From Naganishia liquefaciens (lineage: Eukaryota; Basidiomycota; Tremellomycetes; Filobasidiales; Filobasidiaceae): 64,000 nucleotides of DNA. Location of the stretch: assembly GCA_013423385.1 (NCBI GenBank), contig BLZA01000019.1:372001-436000 (forward strand), written 5' to 3'. Made by a program: the position numbers and the translations under genes. This document shows positions 23,047 to 35,542 of the stretch, piece by piece. The notes below the pieces were generated by a model. The model saw only the letters and a program-made list of their open reading frames with translations. It was not told the origin of the DNA and did not search any database. Position 1 is the stretch's first letter. Every line of letters starts with the position of its first letter.

Positions 23047-24821
23047 GCAGGAGCTAAGGTGTCTTGATCACAGTGATGCCAACCGAGAGGCACTTGAAAG
23101 CGCCAGTCAGTAAATCAAAGAGACGCTGCCATCCGTCCTCAGAACCATTCCTGGGAGCAAAGAAGGTGTATTGAAAACGCTCACCGATCGCAAGTCAGCT
23201 ATTGAAGGCAGTTGGCTTGTCACGGAGTGTGGTCAGTGTTCTTTGAGCTGGCTGCTCATGCTCGCGGTCACATACTCATTCTTGTCTACGCGCAGTTCCC
23301 GAGATCAAGGATCTCAAAATCAAGATTCTCGGCGAACTCGATGCCATCCTTCCGGAAGACGTCATCCTAGCATTTAATAGTTCCAGTTACACTGCCAGCG
23401 AAGTGAATGAGAAAATGGTGCACCAGGACCGACTGGTCAATATGCATTATTACATGCCGCCTAGGACAAATCCGATTGAAATTATGCCAAATTCGCAAAC
23501 CGACGCCGATATTGCGGACCTTCTGTACGAACAGTCTGCCAAGCACGGCCTGTTCCCGTACCAAGTCAGGAAAGAATCCGTCGGCCTTATTGCAAACCGA
23601 ATCCGGGCCGCCGTCAAGCGTCAGTGTCTCTATGTTGCTGCTCAAGGCGTAGCCAAGCCCGAGGAGATAGATTCATTGCTTAACCGTGTCTTCGGTCTCA
23701 AGGCGCCACCCTTTGCCGGTAAGGACGCGGTGGGACTCGACGTTGTGCGGGACATCGAGCGACACTATCAGCAGGACCGTACGGGGTTACCGAAAGAGGT
23801 CATTACCTTGCTCGACGGCTACATCGAGCAAGGCAAGCTGGGCGAAAAATCCGGCGAAGGCTTTTACAGGCATCCGAAGAAGCAGTCACTTTCGCAGGAT
23901 CACCTGGTTGCTCTCGATCTCGTCCGAGGGGAAGTGAAAGCTTTCACCACCGACGGCAAGCTGTCCAAGGTGCTGGTAGAGGGTCTGAGCACTCTACCAG
24001 ACGGAGTGCAATGCGATCCCGAAGAGCTTTTTGTTTACTGGACCAACATGGGCGCTGGAGGTGTCCGCGCGAATGACGGCAGCTTGCAGCGCATTCAGGT
24101 CCTGAGAGGTGGAAACAAGGCGGCAACCCCAGAGACCATCATCGCTTCAGGCCAAACTCATACCCCAAAGCAGCTCCATCTTAACGGTAAGGACCGCAAG
24201 CTCTATTGGTGCGACCGAGAAGGAGGCAGAATACAGCGGTGCAACTTGGACGGTTCCAACCTGGAGACACTCTATGATTCCGCACCGGGCAAATTGCGGA
24301 CTCTGGGGGATGCGCGTGATTGGTGCGTGGGCATCACCGTCGATAACGAAAGGGGTTTGGTTTACTGGACACAAAAAGGTGGAAGCAAAGGCGGTGCTGG
24401 CAGAATTTTGCGATTCAACAAGGAGATCCCAGAAGGATCGACTGCAGAGAACCGTGCTGACACCGAAACGTTGTTCGACAACCTGCCAGAGCCAATCGAC
24501 CTTGAGCTGGATTCGGCATCCCAAATGCTCTACTGGACCGATCGCGGAGACCCGCCATTCGGCAATACTTTGAACCGATACGAAGTCAATAAGCGACACG
24601 ACCCTTCGGCTAAGCCAGCAGGTCCAATTGCTAGCCTCATAATCGCCGACCATTTCCCCGAAGCCATCGGGCTCAGTTAGGATCTCAAGCAAAGGCGTAT
24701 CTATGTGTCGGATCTTCTCGGTAGCATATATTCCACCGACATGGCTGGGAAGAACAAAAGAGTTCTGTTAGCCGACCAAGGGAATCTCACAGGACTGGCA
24801 TTTGTAGCGGCCTCGGATTAG
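23047..24821 (+). pseudogene. Decayed 3-hydroxyacyl-CoA dehydrogenase fused to a YWTD-type beta-propeller
   Basis: The first half is a 3-hydroxyacyl-CoA dehydrogenase: GSWLVTEC, then (across a 64-nt intron, 23232-23295) VPEIKDLKIKILGELDAILP, NSSSYTASEV, NMHYYMPPRTNPIEIMP, then the C-terminal helical domain with ANRIRAAVKRQC and GKLGEKSGEGFYRH. It runs straight into a propeller with repeats such as LFVYWTNMG, KLYWCDREGGRIQRCNLDG, LVYWTQKGG and MLYWTDRGD. The long open frame starts inside the dehydrogenase with no good ATG. Upstream the Rossmann strand can be traced only in pieces (GAKVS, then DANREALESASQ in another frame, then an in-frame TAA), and no GxGxxG was found. An in-frame TAG at 24678-24680 cuts off the last propeller blade, whose codons continue (RIYVSDLLGSIYSTDMAG) to a second stop at 24821. 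This looks like a host pseudogene that still has over 400 open codons. Confidence 0.7.
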
Positions 24822-25120
24822 ACGACTCGGAATCGACGTCATTCGAGGTTCCGTTCGACCCGCCATCTTCGAAGAAGACCGCTTCGGGTCACTCTGAACT
24901 ACTTGCACCCACGACACACCTGGAGAAATCACACCATGCAACCAGAGCAGCTAGTCGAGAGGGACCTATAAATGTGACGAATTAAGGCTCTTATCCTTTG
25001 TTATTGCCGACAGGTTGTTGCCGATGCGAATGATGTTAACACACCTTATGGCTTCTATGGCGCCATGAGGATTCTCCGATAATGTGCTGAATATCGCTAG
25101 TAGCGTTTACAGATTCATCG

Positions 25121-26775
25121 CTATTTCTCGCGTGTCAAGAGCGCGTCACAATCCCATCGAGCTGTAGTCGGGCTAAGACTGATGTCCGTCAACAGAAGCC
25201 CGTCTTCTTCCTCATCTAGCTCCCAGAGATAACGGTTGACGGACACAGAGCCGCTCGCCTTCGGCAGCGATGACGTTTTCAGCATACTTTTCTCACCTCT
25301 GGACTGGGCTCCAGGCGAAGGATTAATGGGCGGCAATCGCGAGCCCTCCTCGTCCTCATCCATCGACATGACAGGGAGCTGGGTCACCAGCCCAGGAAGC
25401 GGCGAGGAAACAGGTTGCATCAGATACGGCTCTTCTCCATCGTTTGTCGTATTCGTGACCGATGTTGCGCGCCCATCCGCTCCCGATCGGGCTTTGCCGT
25501 TGTCGGCCCTGCCCGAGCGCATTGTGTTGAGAGGAGATGCGACTGAGGCTCCCTTTCTCTTTCGGACTGCAGTATTGAAGCGAGATGACTGGAAGCGTTC
25601 AGATGGTAGGCGGTTCTGCGCGCATTCATAGGCAACAGATTCCTGCTTGCCTGGAGATGACTGCAGGGTACTGGTACCCTTAGTTGTGATCGCTTCTTTC
25701 AAAGGCTCCTGCGATAGAGATGGTGAATGGGCTGACGGCTCTGCCGGAGGCAAAGGAGACACTGATGGTCGAGGTACTTTTCGGCCCGTCGTTTTGCGAC
25801 AGGCTCTTTTGCGATGAATCGGTATCGGAGCGAGATCCTCTGACACGACATGCGCGCCGTTTTGCACAAGAACTTCCCGAATTTCCCTCTCTGTGAGTTC
25901 TTTCAACGGGTCCAGTCCAAAGACTGCAAAATTGCCTCAGTCGACCATCATCTCGCTTGGAGGCCCGACTGACCTCTCACGTCCTCGAAGATCCGACGTT
26001 GTTCCTCGCTCGTGTCCGTCTCCAGCATCTTCATCATGTCTTGACGAGTCGGCAATTGTGCGTTTTCTGACGCCGGGGACGCTACTGGACGTAATGTTTC
26101 CCAATACGTCTGTAAGTATCCCAACGCCACATTTTCCTGCTTGCGCCAAATCTCCTCCTCTCCCGGTGTCCCGTATCCCGGTTGGACCCTTCCAGCATCA
26201 CCCTCTGATGGATAATGCGTGAAATTCGACAAGAGATACGTCGCTTCTTCGTGATATAGCGGATCATTCCGTGACCCAATATCTCTCTGCCAGTCTTGCA
26301 CATACAGCACAAGTTCAGGTCGATCTCGATAGCACGAAGTCTGGATGTCGCTTGCCGTAGCCGAGGGAGTTCTTGGCGGTAGGATACCGAAGTTGTATTT
26401 GCGGAGGTAGATGAGGCTCCGCAGATATGAAGTGACCCTTTCTCCTGTAGCCTTCTCTATGCGATTTGTAGCTTCGACGTCGAAAAAGACCCGTAACCTG
26501 GAGCGGCTGTCCATTACCCACGCTATGATCTGCGTGTTGTCGGGCATTTGTGTTTTTCTGAACGTATCGGATTCATGATCATGGCCATCGGTCCGGTAAG
26601 TCAAGAACTATACTTGATAGGATCAGCTATAGAGCACCGTGACTCGTCTTTGGTACTGACAGACCCTTTCGACCTGTACCAATGCTGGCCGTGAGATGGA
26701 TTCCTCTAGAGGTGCTTGCCTTTTAGCAATGCTCGACAATGCTGGCGCCAAGCACGGAACTACATCGCCCGACAT
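25121..26775 (-). CDS. Unrecognised protein with structured N-terminus and low-complexity tail
   Basis: I do not recognise the family. Three exons join well: MSGDVVPCLAPALSS from 26775, a GTCTGT-donor intron, FLTYRTDGHDHESDTFRK from about 26610 to 25983, a second intron (donor GTCAGT), then FGLDPLKELTEREIREVLVQ to the stop at 25121. Residues 40-240 look folded: IIAWVMDSRSRLRVFFDVEA, RVTSYLRSLIYLRKYNFGIL, RPELVLYVQDWQRDIG and YLLSNFTHYP. This block is followed by an acidic helix (RQDMMKMLETDTSEEQRRIF). The last 230 residues are Ser/Pro/Arg-rich with basic clusters (HRKRACRKTTGRKVPR), then an acidic end (YLWELDEEEDGLLL), suggesting a nuclear or scaffold protein. It is divergent from the MET8-like gene, with 265 bases between the start codons. 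Confidence 0.75.
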
Positions 26776-27040
26776 GAGGAATAGGCGAGAGAGTGCCGAC
26801 TAGTGTGAGGCGAGCGAGCTCAAGAAGACCGAGGAATTGTGTTCCCAGACTGTGTTCACTCTCTGGACTCGTTCAAGCTGATTCACGAATAATGATGCCT
26901 CGTCCACCTTCGATCGCCGCGCGCTAAGATAAGACCGTCCCGGATCATCAAAGTTGTCGTTGAAGATCGCTTTCCAACGACCACCTTGCCGGGAGTTTTA
27001 CCCAACAGCGCCATCTGAGAAGACTGCAAACGCATACATC

Positions 27041-27952
27041 ATGTCCGACGCTGAGCCTCCGTTCCCTCAAATCATCAAGGGCGCCTCGTTTCTTCTAGCA
27101 TGGCGTCTCGACGGCAAGAAAGTTCTCCTTATCGGCGGCGGCCTCGTTGCTTCGGGGCGGCTATACTACCTGCTTGAAGCAGGAGCTCATGTTACAGTAG
27201 TATCACCACGCAAAAGACTGCATCCCGAAACAGCATATCGCATCGATGTTTCCAATACGCAAGACGTCACCTATCTGGATCGAGACTACGTCGGACCCGA
27301 GGAGGATGAGCTGAAAGTTGCAGACTACGATATGGTTCTCACCGCCATTGATGAAGTCGGTCTCAGTCGAAGAGTTTGCATCGCATGCCGCGAGGCCAGG
27401 GTGCCCGTCAACGTTGCCGACGTGCCGCCCGAGTGCGACTTTTACTTTGGCTCACAACTACGTCGCGGACCGCTGCAGATCATGGTGTCGACATCCGGTC
27501 GCGGACCCAAGATCGCGGCCCTCATCCGTAAACAAATCGAGACATCTCTGCCGCCAGACGTGGAAGAAGCCATTGATTCGGTCGGGAAATTGCGCAGTGA
27601 ACTTCGTCAGCGCGCTCCGGGAACAGGTGGCCCTCTTGGTCAGAAGAGGATGAACTGGATGATTGGGATCTGCGATGCCTGGAAACTGGACGAGCTCGGG
27701 AGCATGACGCCAGAAGTCCGAAAGCAATTGTTGGATGAAGGTTGGGACAAGAACGGCCGCATCTTGTCCGCAAGGGATGTGGGGATGAAGAACAACGTTT
27801 CGGCAAGGTGGACGGAACTCAAGAACAAGATCGTCAACACGCTCGCTGGCGGCAACGCGCAAGTGTTACAAGCCGGATTTATCGGGTTCCTCATCGGTGC
27901 TGCTGTCCCCGGATCGATATACGCTGCTAGGATCTACCAGACAAAAAGATAG
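27041..27952 (+). CDS. MET8: Sirohaem synthase: precorrin-2 dehydrogenase / sirohydrochlorin ferrochelatase (MET8-like)
   Basis: Met8p converts precorrin-2 to sirohydrochlorin with NAD and inserts iron, making the sirohaem used by sulfite reductase. It is one exon of 303 residues starting at ATG 27041 (MSDAEPPFPQ); the frame is open further upstream but has no ATG there. The NAD site is VLLIGGGLVASGRLYYLLEA (residues 28-47), followed by GAHVTVVSP. VNVADVPPECDFYFGSQLRR follows; by alignment its Asp127 matches the Asp shown to be essential in yeast Met8p. STSGRGPKIAALIRKQIE starts the helical dimerisation part. The C-terminus carries a hydrophobic stretch (QAGFIGFLIGAAVPGSIYAA, near residues 276-295) just before a basic end. 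This is absent from the 274-residue yeast protein as I know it and suggests a tail anchor. Confidence 0.88.
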   Translation: MSDAEPPFPQIIKGASFLLAWRLDGKKVLLIGGGLVASGRLYYLLEAGAHVTVVSPRKRLHPETAYRIDVSNTQDVTYLDRDYVGPEEDELKVADYDMVLTAIDEVGLSRRVCIACREARVPVNVADVPPECDFYFGSQLRRGPLQIMVSTSGRGPKIAALIRKQIETSLPPDVEEAIDSVGKLRSELRQRAPGTGGPLGQKRMNWMIGICDAWKLDELGSMTPEVRKQLLDEGWDKNGRILSARDVGMKNNVSARWTELKNKIVNTLAGGNAQVLQAGFIGFLIGAAVPGSIYAARIYQTKR

Positions 27953-28114
27953 CTGAAACATTCGCTGGGAAGTGGAATGAATGAGTGATGGTCAATCGAA
28001 GTAGACAGATGGCTGTTCGCCCGCACATGTATCATGCTTAGGAAACGGCAAGGCACAAATGGTGATGGAATTTTGATGCCTAGATGAACGAATCACCCAT
28101 GACCAAACCCATGA

Positions 28115-31100
28115 CTAAAAGTAGTTGTCGATCTCGTTACCAAGCACGCCACGCATCCTATCCAGGAACTTCTTGGCTGCGTGTTCAACAGCAGGGTCGG
28201 CATCCTCCAGTGTCTCCGAGATAAAGTCCGAGATTGTGGTAGCGGCGAACTGGATCATCTCCTCCTGCTGATCCCACATCTTATCCAAGACCCGCAAAGC
28301 CAGCAAACGCTCGGCAGCCTCATCTGAACGAGTCGTCATGCAGACGGCGTCGTTGACGATCTTGAGGACCGTTTCAGACGTAGTCGAGTGAGCCAGCGAT
28401 GCGAAAAGATCGATGAGGGCATCTTCCGCCATCTGGCCGCCGCCGTCTGAAACGTATCCTATCTGTTTGACGGCCGGCTTGATCAGAGCCGTGTAACGCT
28501 CTTCGTTCCAGAAGACTGGTGGGCTGCATCAGCAACCGAATCTGGACCTAGCACCAGGAAAACAGTCTACTCACGATCTTCATCCACCTCAAAAGATTTA
28601 CCGAGCATACGGAGAGCAGCGAGCCATAACTCCTGATGCTTGGTAGCTGCATCTGGCGAGTTGATAATCTCCAACGTCAAGTCGAAGACCGTTCCAACAT
28701 AGGGTGTCATGATGGACTGTGTTGGGACGGCAAGACGTCAACAATAGCGGTAACGCAAGAACGCTGACGAGACTGACCTTGAACTTGATCAGAAGCCCTT
28801 CCACGAGTCGGAACAAGCTGATCTTTCTGCCAGAACCGAGCGTCGCTGCGACCATGCGGTCTGTCAGCCATGTTTACGGTGGCGCAGAAGAAAGGTGCTC
28901 ACCATCGGCAGATTCTTCCGGCGAGATGACCGCCCAGTCATAAAGACGACTGAACAAAGGTTTGAATGTAGCTTCATTCAACTTCTCGACCAGATCCAAA
29001 AATGCTGGCAACATGTGATCCTCGGAAATAGTAGGGAACTGCGGGTCGTGGCAAATATCTAAAGCTTCGAGGAAAAATTTGAATGTAGTCCTGACCAGCG
29101 CAGGGAGTCGAGCACGATCCGCTTGTCGGATTGTCCTTTGGAACACGTAGAAGAAGCGCACTAAGACCTGTGGTTGCATTTTATCAGCACGGTGCCGTTT
29201 GCACGCGTCGCTTCGCCCACCTTTTCGTCGTCTGCACGCGTATCTTGCCAGATCCCAAGGAGCGAAGGCAAAAGGGTTCCAGTCGGTACCCTCTTGGTCA
29301 AAGTAGCGATGTAGCTGTTAATATGTCTGTCGACATCTGATCCCGGAGTGCGAATGACTCTAGCTATGGTCTGCATAAGCTGCTCGGACGAGATGAATGT
29401 AGGAACGGCGATGGTTATGCTGGACAGGAGATCGGTAGCTGTTGCCACGAACGCAGGGACGGCCGCCAAAAGATACCGGCAAAGTTCGAGGATCGGTTGG
29501 ACGTGCGGTATCATGCGGGTGCCAAGTCGTTTGCTACATGGGAGATGGATCAGAGACCAGCTCTAAAGTGTTCTCAAGGACTCACGATAGGCTGGATAAC
29601 AATCGCATTGAGAGCATCGAGACTTCGGCATTGGACTCTGCACTTTCCCGGGCGAGCGAAAGCATCGGACGAATAGTCTTTCCGAGAGCAGAGTCTTCGC
29701 TGTCGATACGGACGTTGCTGATGCGCTCCAACGCTTGGAGACTGGGCAAATATAGCGCAGACATATCACCTGACATGAAAGCGCATAGCTGTTCAATCAA
29801 GAGTGCGATTGACTGTGACACTGCAGTTCTGGTCGCCGGTTGCACCAAGGGCAACCTTTCGACGACCAATTGGAGACCTCGAGCGGTGATCTGCTACCGT
29901 CATCAGCGATATTGTCATGCTTACGGAACTGAGGGTCGCGCTTACGGTAATCGAATCGCTCTTCATGGCGTCCGTGACCGTGTCTAAGAAGCCCTGGACC
30001 GGCAGCTTCTTCAACGCTTCTTCAAGAACCGTTAACGATATCGACTCGATAGAGCGATCTATGGTGAGATCGGAACCTGCGATGGCGGAGATCTTGATGG
30101 TCTTGGCTACGATAGACTGCATGACGTCTTGATCATCGGCCGAAACAGCCAGATCTCGGAGGATCGTTTGAACGTGATTCAACAAGGGTGCAACAAGGAT
30201 TACCGCGCGGGCAGCACTGACGGGGAAAGACCTTGAGCTTCCACATAGGAATCAAAATGAAAGTGAAGACGCACTCTTTGCCAAAGAACGAAGGTCTTCC
30301 GGCGGATGCGGAAGATGTCGTCAATACCAAACACTCCTCCAACACAACGTTCAAGGCCTTGCAGGAAAGAAGCGTCAGTCGTGCTGCGTGATCGGAGTCA
30401 TGAATTGCGAAACATACCCGAAGGTCGGTTTCAACCGGGAAGCGGTCGGAAACAGATTTGATCAAGTGCGAAATATCTGAAGCGTGCTTGCTGTTGGTCT
30501 TGCCAGTAGGCGTTCGAGATAGAAGTACGAGAAGCATATTCATCGGTCCAAGGAAATCCTCCGCGCCAAGCGTGTCGATTAAATGAGAGTAAAAGCTGAA
30601 ACGGCGGCGCTGAGTCTCATAGCAGTGCAGTGCTGAAATCCGCACTTACGGAACGGTGCGATGCTTCGGTAGTCTTTGTGCCATTTCGGCAAAGATTTGA
30701 AGAAGGGGGCGAGCCTCTACAATGCAAAAATAAGATGTGGGTCCAGATATCTTGACGAATGAGAGCTCATCGTACCGATAGCCAACTCTGCATCAGAGCT
30801 GGTTTTAGCCTTCATGCTGCGAACAATGACTGGAATTGTGCTCTCAATGGTCTAAAAAGTGGCATTGCGTCGTGAGAGAGCGTCGTGATGATGGTAATTC
30901 AAGACTTACCTTCTCAACTACAGCGAAGCTGTGAATGTCGTCTCTCTGGAAGTCACTAGATCCCATGTAAGTAAAGATGGGCATGACGTTATGCAAGACC
31001 GCATCAGGAACGAGACGAGCGAGACTGCCGATGAACAGAAGCGCCTGTTGCGATGTCCGCGGGTTGACGGAACCTGTCAAACGATGTAAGCATTCCTTAC

Positions 31101-34100
31101 AGATTGAAGCCGAAAGATGTACCTCGGATCATCTTGACGATGACTTCTACCCCGATCGCTTCACTTGCCATAGAGGCTGCATCCTACAATGGAACTGTTA
31201 GCACCGGGAATGCTGAACAGACGAATCAGACTTACCTCGATTCTGGTGACAGCACTGGTCATCATCGACAGCAGTGCCTGCTGCAGATAATCGGCCACAC
31301 TAGTATTGATACCAGATTGCTTGTCCAGAATGTCCGACAGCGACTGTAGACCAGTGGAAACAAGAATGGGAGCGGCCGCAATCGTCTCCAGATCTTGCGA
31401 TTCCAAAAAGTGCATAAGAGCAATGGCGTTCCGCTCAGTGCCTTCCAGAATATCGTTTCGCGACCGCTTGACCCTGTCTTCCTCCGCGCCCTTCATGCCG
31501 TTACTGAAATGTTCAATAATGTCAACCACACCCTCGGTCTCCAAAGTCAGTGTTTTGATGAGCGTCTTGACGAAAGCAGAATCATCCTACGCAGAATATG
31601 GTTAGCTTAATACGGTAGCCTTGCGGTCAAGACGTACCTCATTGTAAAAGGCTAGTCCGTTGAGGAGCGTCAGCATAATCTGTATCCGTTGGTCCAAGGA
31701 TAAGACAGGCCACATCGTCTGAGCGATCTTGGACAAGGTTGTCTGACGCAATACACTCTCCAACATGTCTGTGAGGCTTTATCTGAGCCCGGTAGAGATT
31801 ATGCAGCACGATTCGAGCTTACCGGTTTCCGCCTCAACGTCCTTCTTAATGACACCCAAGACGAGGCTAAAGACATCCGCTGCCTGACCTCGGGATATTG
31901 CTTTCGCGACTCGAGCCGTCAGACAGTCAAGTACATAGGTAGCCAATCGACGTTGATCCACAACTGACAGAGCGCTTGCCCAGCGAGCCTCTTCGGTGTG
32001 TTTCGATGACAGCTCTTTGAAAAGCGGGAGAAGAGCTGTTTCCTTCGTAGGATCCTGTACGTGTACTAGAAGATTGAAAAGCGCCATGCGCGGAGCCAAA
32101 GATCGCCAACCCAATACATGGGAAAGAAGGACAGAAATGACGGCCCGTCGGTAACTGGGCGCAAATCAGAGTCAGCTAAAAAGCAAACGAGATGAAGTTC
32201 ACTTACGCAGTGATTCTCTTGCTCTCATTGGGCTCCGCGTTCAGCAACCGAGTATGAAGAGTCTGGAGAGCTGAGCCATCCGCGGAAATGTCGGTCGCAC
32301 TGGCAACGACAACGTCCAAATACTGCGTGAAATCCTTTGGCTGGAGTATTTGAACATTTCGAGTAGTCGCTCCGTAGAGATCGTCGATACCGTAGACGCT
32401 CTGAACGATGCCCCCGGAACCAGCCCGTAAGAGACGCAGTGTGAAGCAAGTGACCTCTCGAAGTCTTTTCTCCTTGTCTGTGAGCAGAATGAAAAGTGCT
32501 ACAATGACACATTGGAAATCGGTTTGCAGCTTTCCTCCTTCGGCAGCATGCGCGGTGATGAATGCTTGCACATGTCGTATGGAGACGACACGCAACTCGA
32601 GCGATTCCGCCTGATCCAGCGCGATGGTGAGCAGAAAGACGAGGCAACGGGGACCGAGCTGAGCAAAAAGGTTTTGCAGTGACGCCTTCGCCCGATCCTC
32701 CGGGATACGGTCCGAATTGCAGATGCGGTATAAAATGCGTGCTAATGCTTGTACGGTATCCGTCCCGTCATCCTGCAGAGTCATGGACCGAATGGTAGAT
32801 GGCAAACTAATCTCGGAAAGCGACGACAGCAAGGCGTCCTGAACGAGTGCAGCCGTCTTTTGATGACTCGGTTTGATATAAGCCTTCTCCATGATGGCCG
32901 CGAAATCCGCATCGACGGCGTCTCGTACGGTTGCGAGACTCTGCATGTAAACGGAACGGTCGATCTTGCCAGTGATGCCTGAAGCAAGTCGAACCTGTTG
33001 CTCCGGCTTCAGAATTGGCAAGAGGTCCCTCGAGATGAATTGAGCGAGAAGACGAGAGGAGGGATCTAGCGAGTCGATTTGAGACGTAAGGAATTCTTCG
33101 TAATCGTCGATTGTCGCAGACGATGCAATATTTCCTGAAAAATTAGAAACAGTCTGAGTTAGCGTTTTTGCCTATGTCAAAGCAACCGAATGTCTTACGA
33201 GCCAATGCCGTCGAAATCGCTATGTTTTTGACAGCGGTGACCGCAATGTCTTCGCTTGAAGCGATGTTCTCGTGGATTTTCTCCATTCCGGCAAGTATAC
33301 CTGAAGCCTCTTTCACAAGTTTCGATTCGAGTAAGGTCTTCCACACAGCTGCTACTGTGACACGCTTGGACTTGGTGTAAAGCAAGAAGGGGAATAGAAT
33401 ACCTTGGAACACGTCGTCTTCTGATACTGAACCGACAGCTGATTGACCGCAGAAGAACTCGACATGAGAGAGAATGACATCCCGATGGAGCTCAGGGTGA
33501 CGGATTACCGAGCGCACAATTGTGAAGATCTCGGCCACTTCCAAGAAGCGAGCCAAGTCTTGAGGTTGAGCGTAGACGGCCCGGATGACCGATACATCGT
33601 TATCTCCAAGTCGGCGCCGCAAAATCTCTTTAGCAGAGATCAAATCCTCTTTCGAGAGTGTGCTATCCGACAGAATTCTGGACACGCCTCGCTCTCGGTT
33701 GGCGATGTCGGCCGACACAGCTTGAACGAAGGCTGGAGTAGCATCATCGATAAGCGTATCTATGTCCATGCCGACGACGCCTTCCGCTGCCGGTCCGGCC
33801 TGGACAACGTACATCGCTCGATTCTTGAGGATGAGCGTAACGATGGCGGGGTGGCGCTCCTGCAAAGCTCGAATAAGCTTTTCCCGCAGTTGTACTGCTT
33901 CCCCGGCCTCCGAAGACGAAGCAGACACGCAAGAGATGGCAATGGCATTGACGAGCGGGACGGGAAGGTCTCCGTCGGAGATGACGGTGTGGATGGCGTT
34001 GTAGAATGTGACAGGTCTTCCCGGCGATGAGTAAGACAACGCACAAGTACAGGGGACACAGTAGACTTACTTGCGCAGCATCCAAGCAACGAGTAGATCC

Positions 34101-35236
34101 ACACTCTTCACCAGACCAAACTTCTTCCTCACTCCGTTGATCAGGATTCCGATTTTGGCAGCTCCAACCTTGAGATTGCCGGCCAACACCGAGTCCAGAT
34201 GCTCGCCGAGATCCCTGTCCTTGTTCTCGACGAAATCGACTGGTGCTTGCTCGAGAATGATCATGAGCGTGATGAGCCTGTGAGCGACATCGACGTCTCG
34301 ATTGATAGACAAGGCATGCAGGAGCACAGTGAAAGGTCCAGCTGCGAGCGGTACCGATCTCACGAACAGAAGTAGAGATGGATAGACGGCGGGCTGGAAT
34401 GCCAATGGTTATCAAGAGATCGAATTCTCATATCCATGAATACTCACGGCAAAATCGGGACCACCATGTTGACATGACAACACCTTGATAAAACCTTCAA
34501 CCAAGATTTTGACAACGGCTTCCGGAATGCCGTTCTTCTCAAGTCTCATCCTTTCAACGTAGTCAAGCATGATGGCTCCCCAGAAGTTGACGAGGGCACG
34601 ATGAACCGCTTTCTCTTGCTCCGCCTGAGCGAGCAGGTTCATGACGTCCTGCAACACAAACAAGGAAGAATCCTTTGCGGGCGACATGTATCGGACGAGG
34701 AGTGCCCTCTCCAAATTCTGTGGGGTCTTCTGCAGCGGATGGAGCAGGTTGTAATATGGCGATCTGGTGTCCAGCTTGAGGATGGCGAGAATCCGAGGGA
34801 ATTGAGATGATTCGTGGTATGGCAGGAACGCCTGAATGACCGCTCCAACATTCATTTCGTGCACCCTGAACCTCCTCACCAGCCATTCAAAGCACTTGGC
34901 TCCGGACTTGAGACCCATCCATTGTCCAAGTCGTCGAATGCACCTATCGAGGACTGCGTCCAACCGCTGGTTCGCCTCCTGAGAGAGCATCATTCGGTCC
35001 AATGACTTTGTCGATTCTCCAAAGAGCTCCTCCTCAAATTCCGACATCAAGGGATCCAACTCGAGAATCTCGTCGAGACCGCTGATAGCGATATTGTAGA
35101 TGGCATTGAAGTCGAGCGCTGCGGCTTCCTTGGCGGGGAAGATGTACGATTTGCCGGAAGGCGCTCCATGGTGCGCCGTAATCCGATCAGCATCAGCCGA
35201 GGCGATACCTCGGAGTTGATCTGCCAAAGAGACCAT
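28115..35236 (-). CDS. UTP10: U3 snoRNP / small-subunit processome HEAT-repeat protein UTP10 (HEATR1)
   Basis: Utp10 is part of the t-UTP subcomplex that binds nascent 35S pre-rRNA in the nucleolus and is needed for 18S processing. The start is the ATG at 35236 ([19 protein letters not shown]). The first 160 residues closely follow the family: [47 protein letters not shown], then [21 protein letters not shown] very long run of HEAT-like helical pairs follows over about 20 exons. The C-terminus is the BP28CT domain ([20 protein letters not shown], then [19 protein letters not shown]). The coding total is roughly 2,000 residues, between yeast (about 1,770) and human (about 2,140). It is divergent from FRG1, with 306 bases between start codons. 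Confidence 0.93.
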
Positions 35237-35542
35237 TTTGAGTGTGTCTTTTACACGAGGCTGACGAGCGTCGACCGCACTATTCACAGAGTCCGACCAA
35301 AGTGTCGTTTTGAAGCCCTACACCATTCTTCAGATTTTACGTGATCGAGGCGCCAATTATGGTCTTGTTGTGTTTCAGCCAAGGAGATACACGTCATTTC
35401 GAGTGCGTGGTCGGTGTCTTGCGTCAGCTTGAAGGTCGCCGCACTTGCCTTTCTGCACATTTCTGTATGCACAGAGCAGAAAGCAGCCGTGTATCAGTGT
35501 TACTCTTCATCTCGACGCCTGTCAATTGAGATAACTCGTGTC
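35237..35542. promoter_or_regulatory. Shared divergent promoter of UTP10 and FRG1
   Basis: The 306 bases between the two start codons must hold both promoters and both 5' leaders. Both genes act in the nucleolus. I see no clear TATA box and no obvious rRNA-processing (RRPE) or PAC element. Confidence 0.55.

Noticed and set aside
26954-27040. Longer N-terminus for the MET8-like protein
   Set aside because: The extension opens with TTG, not ATG. The first ATG at 27041 fits the family length.
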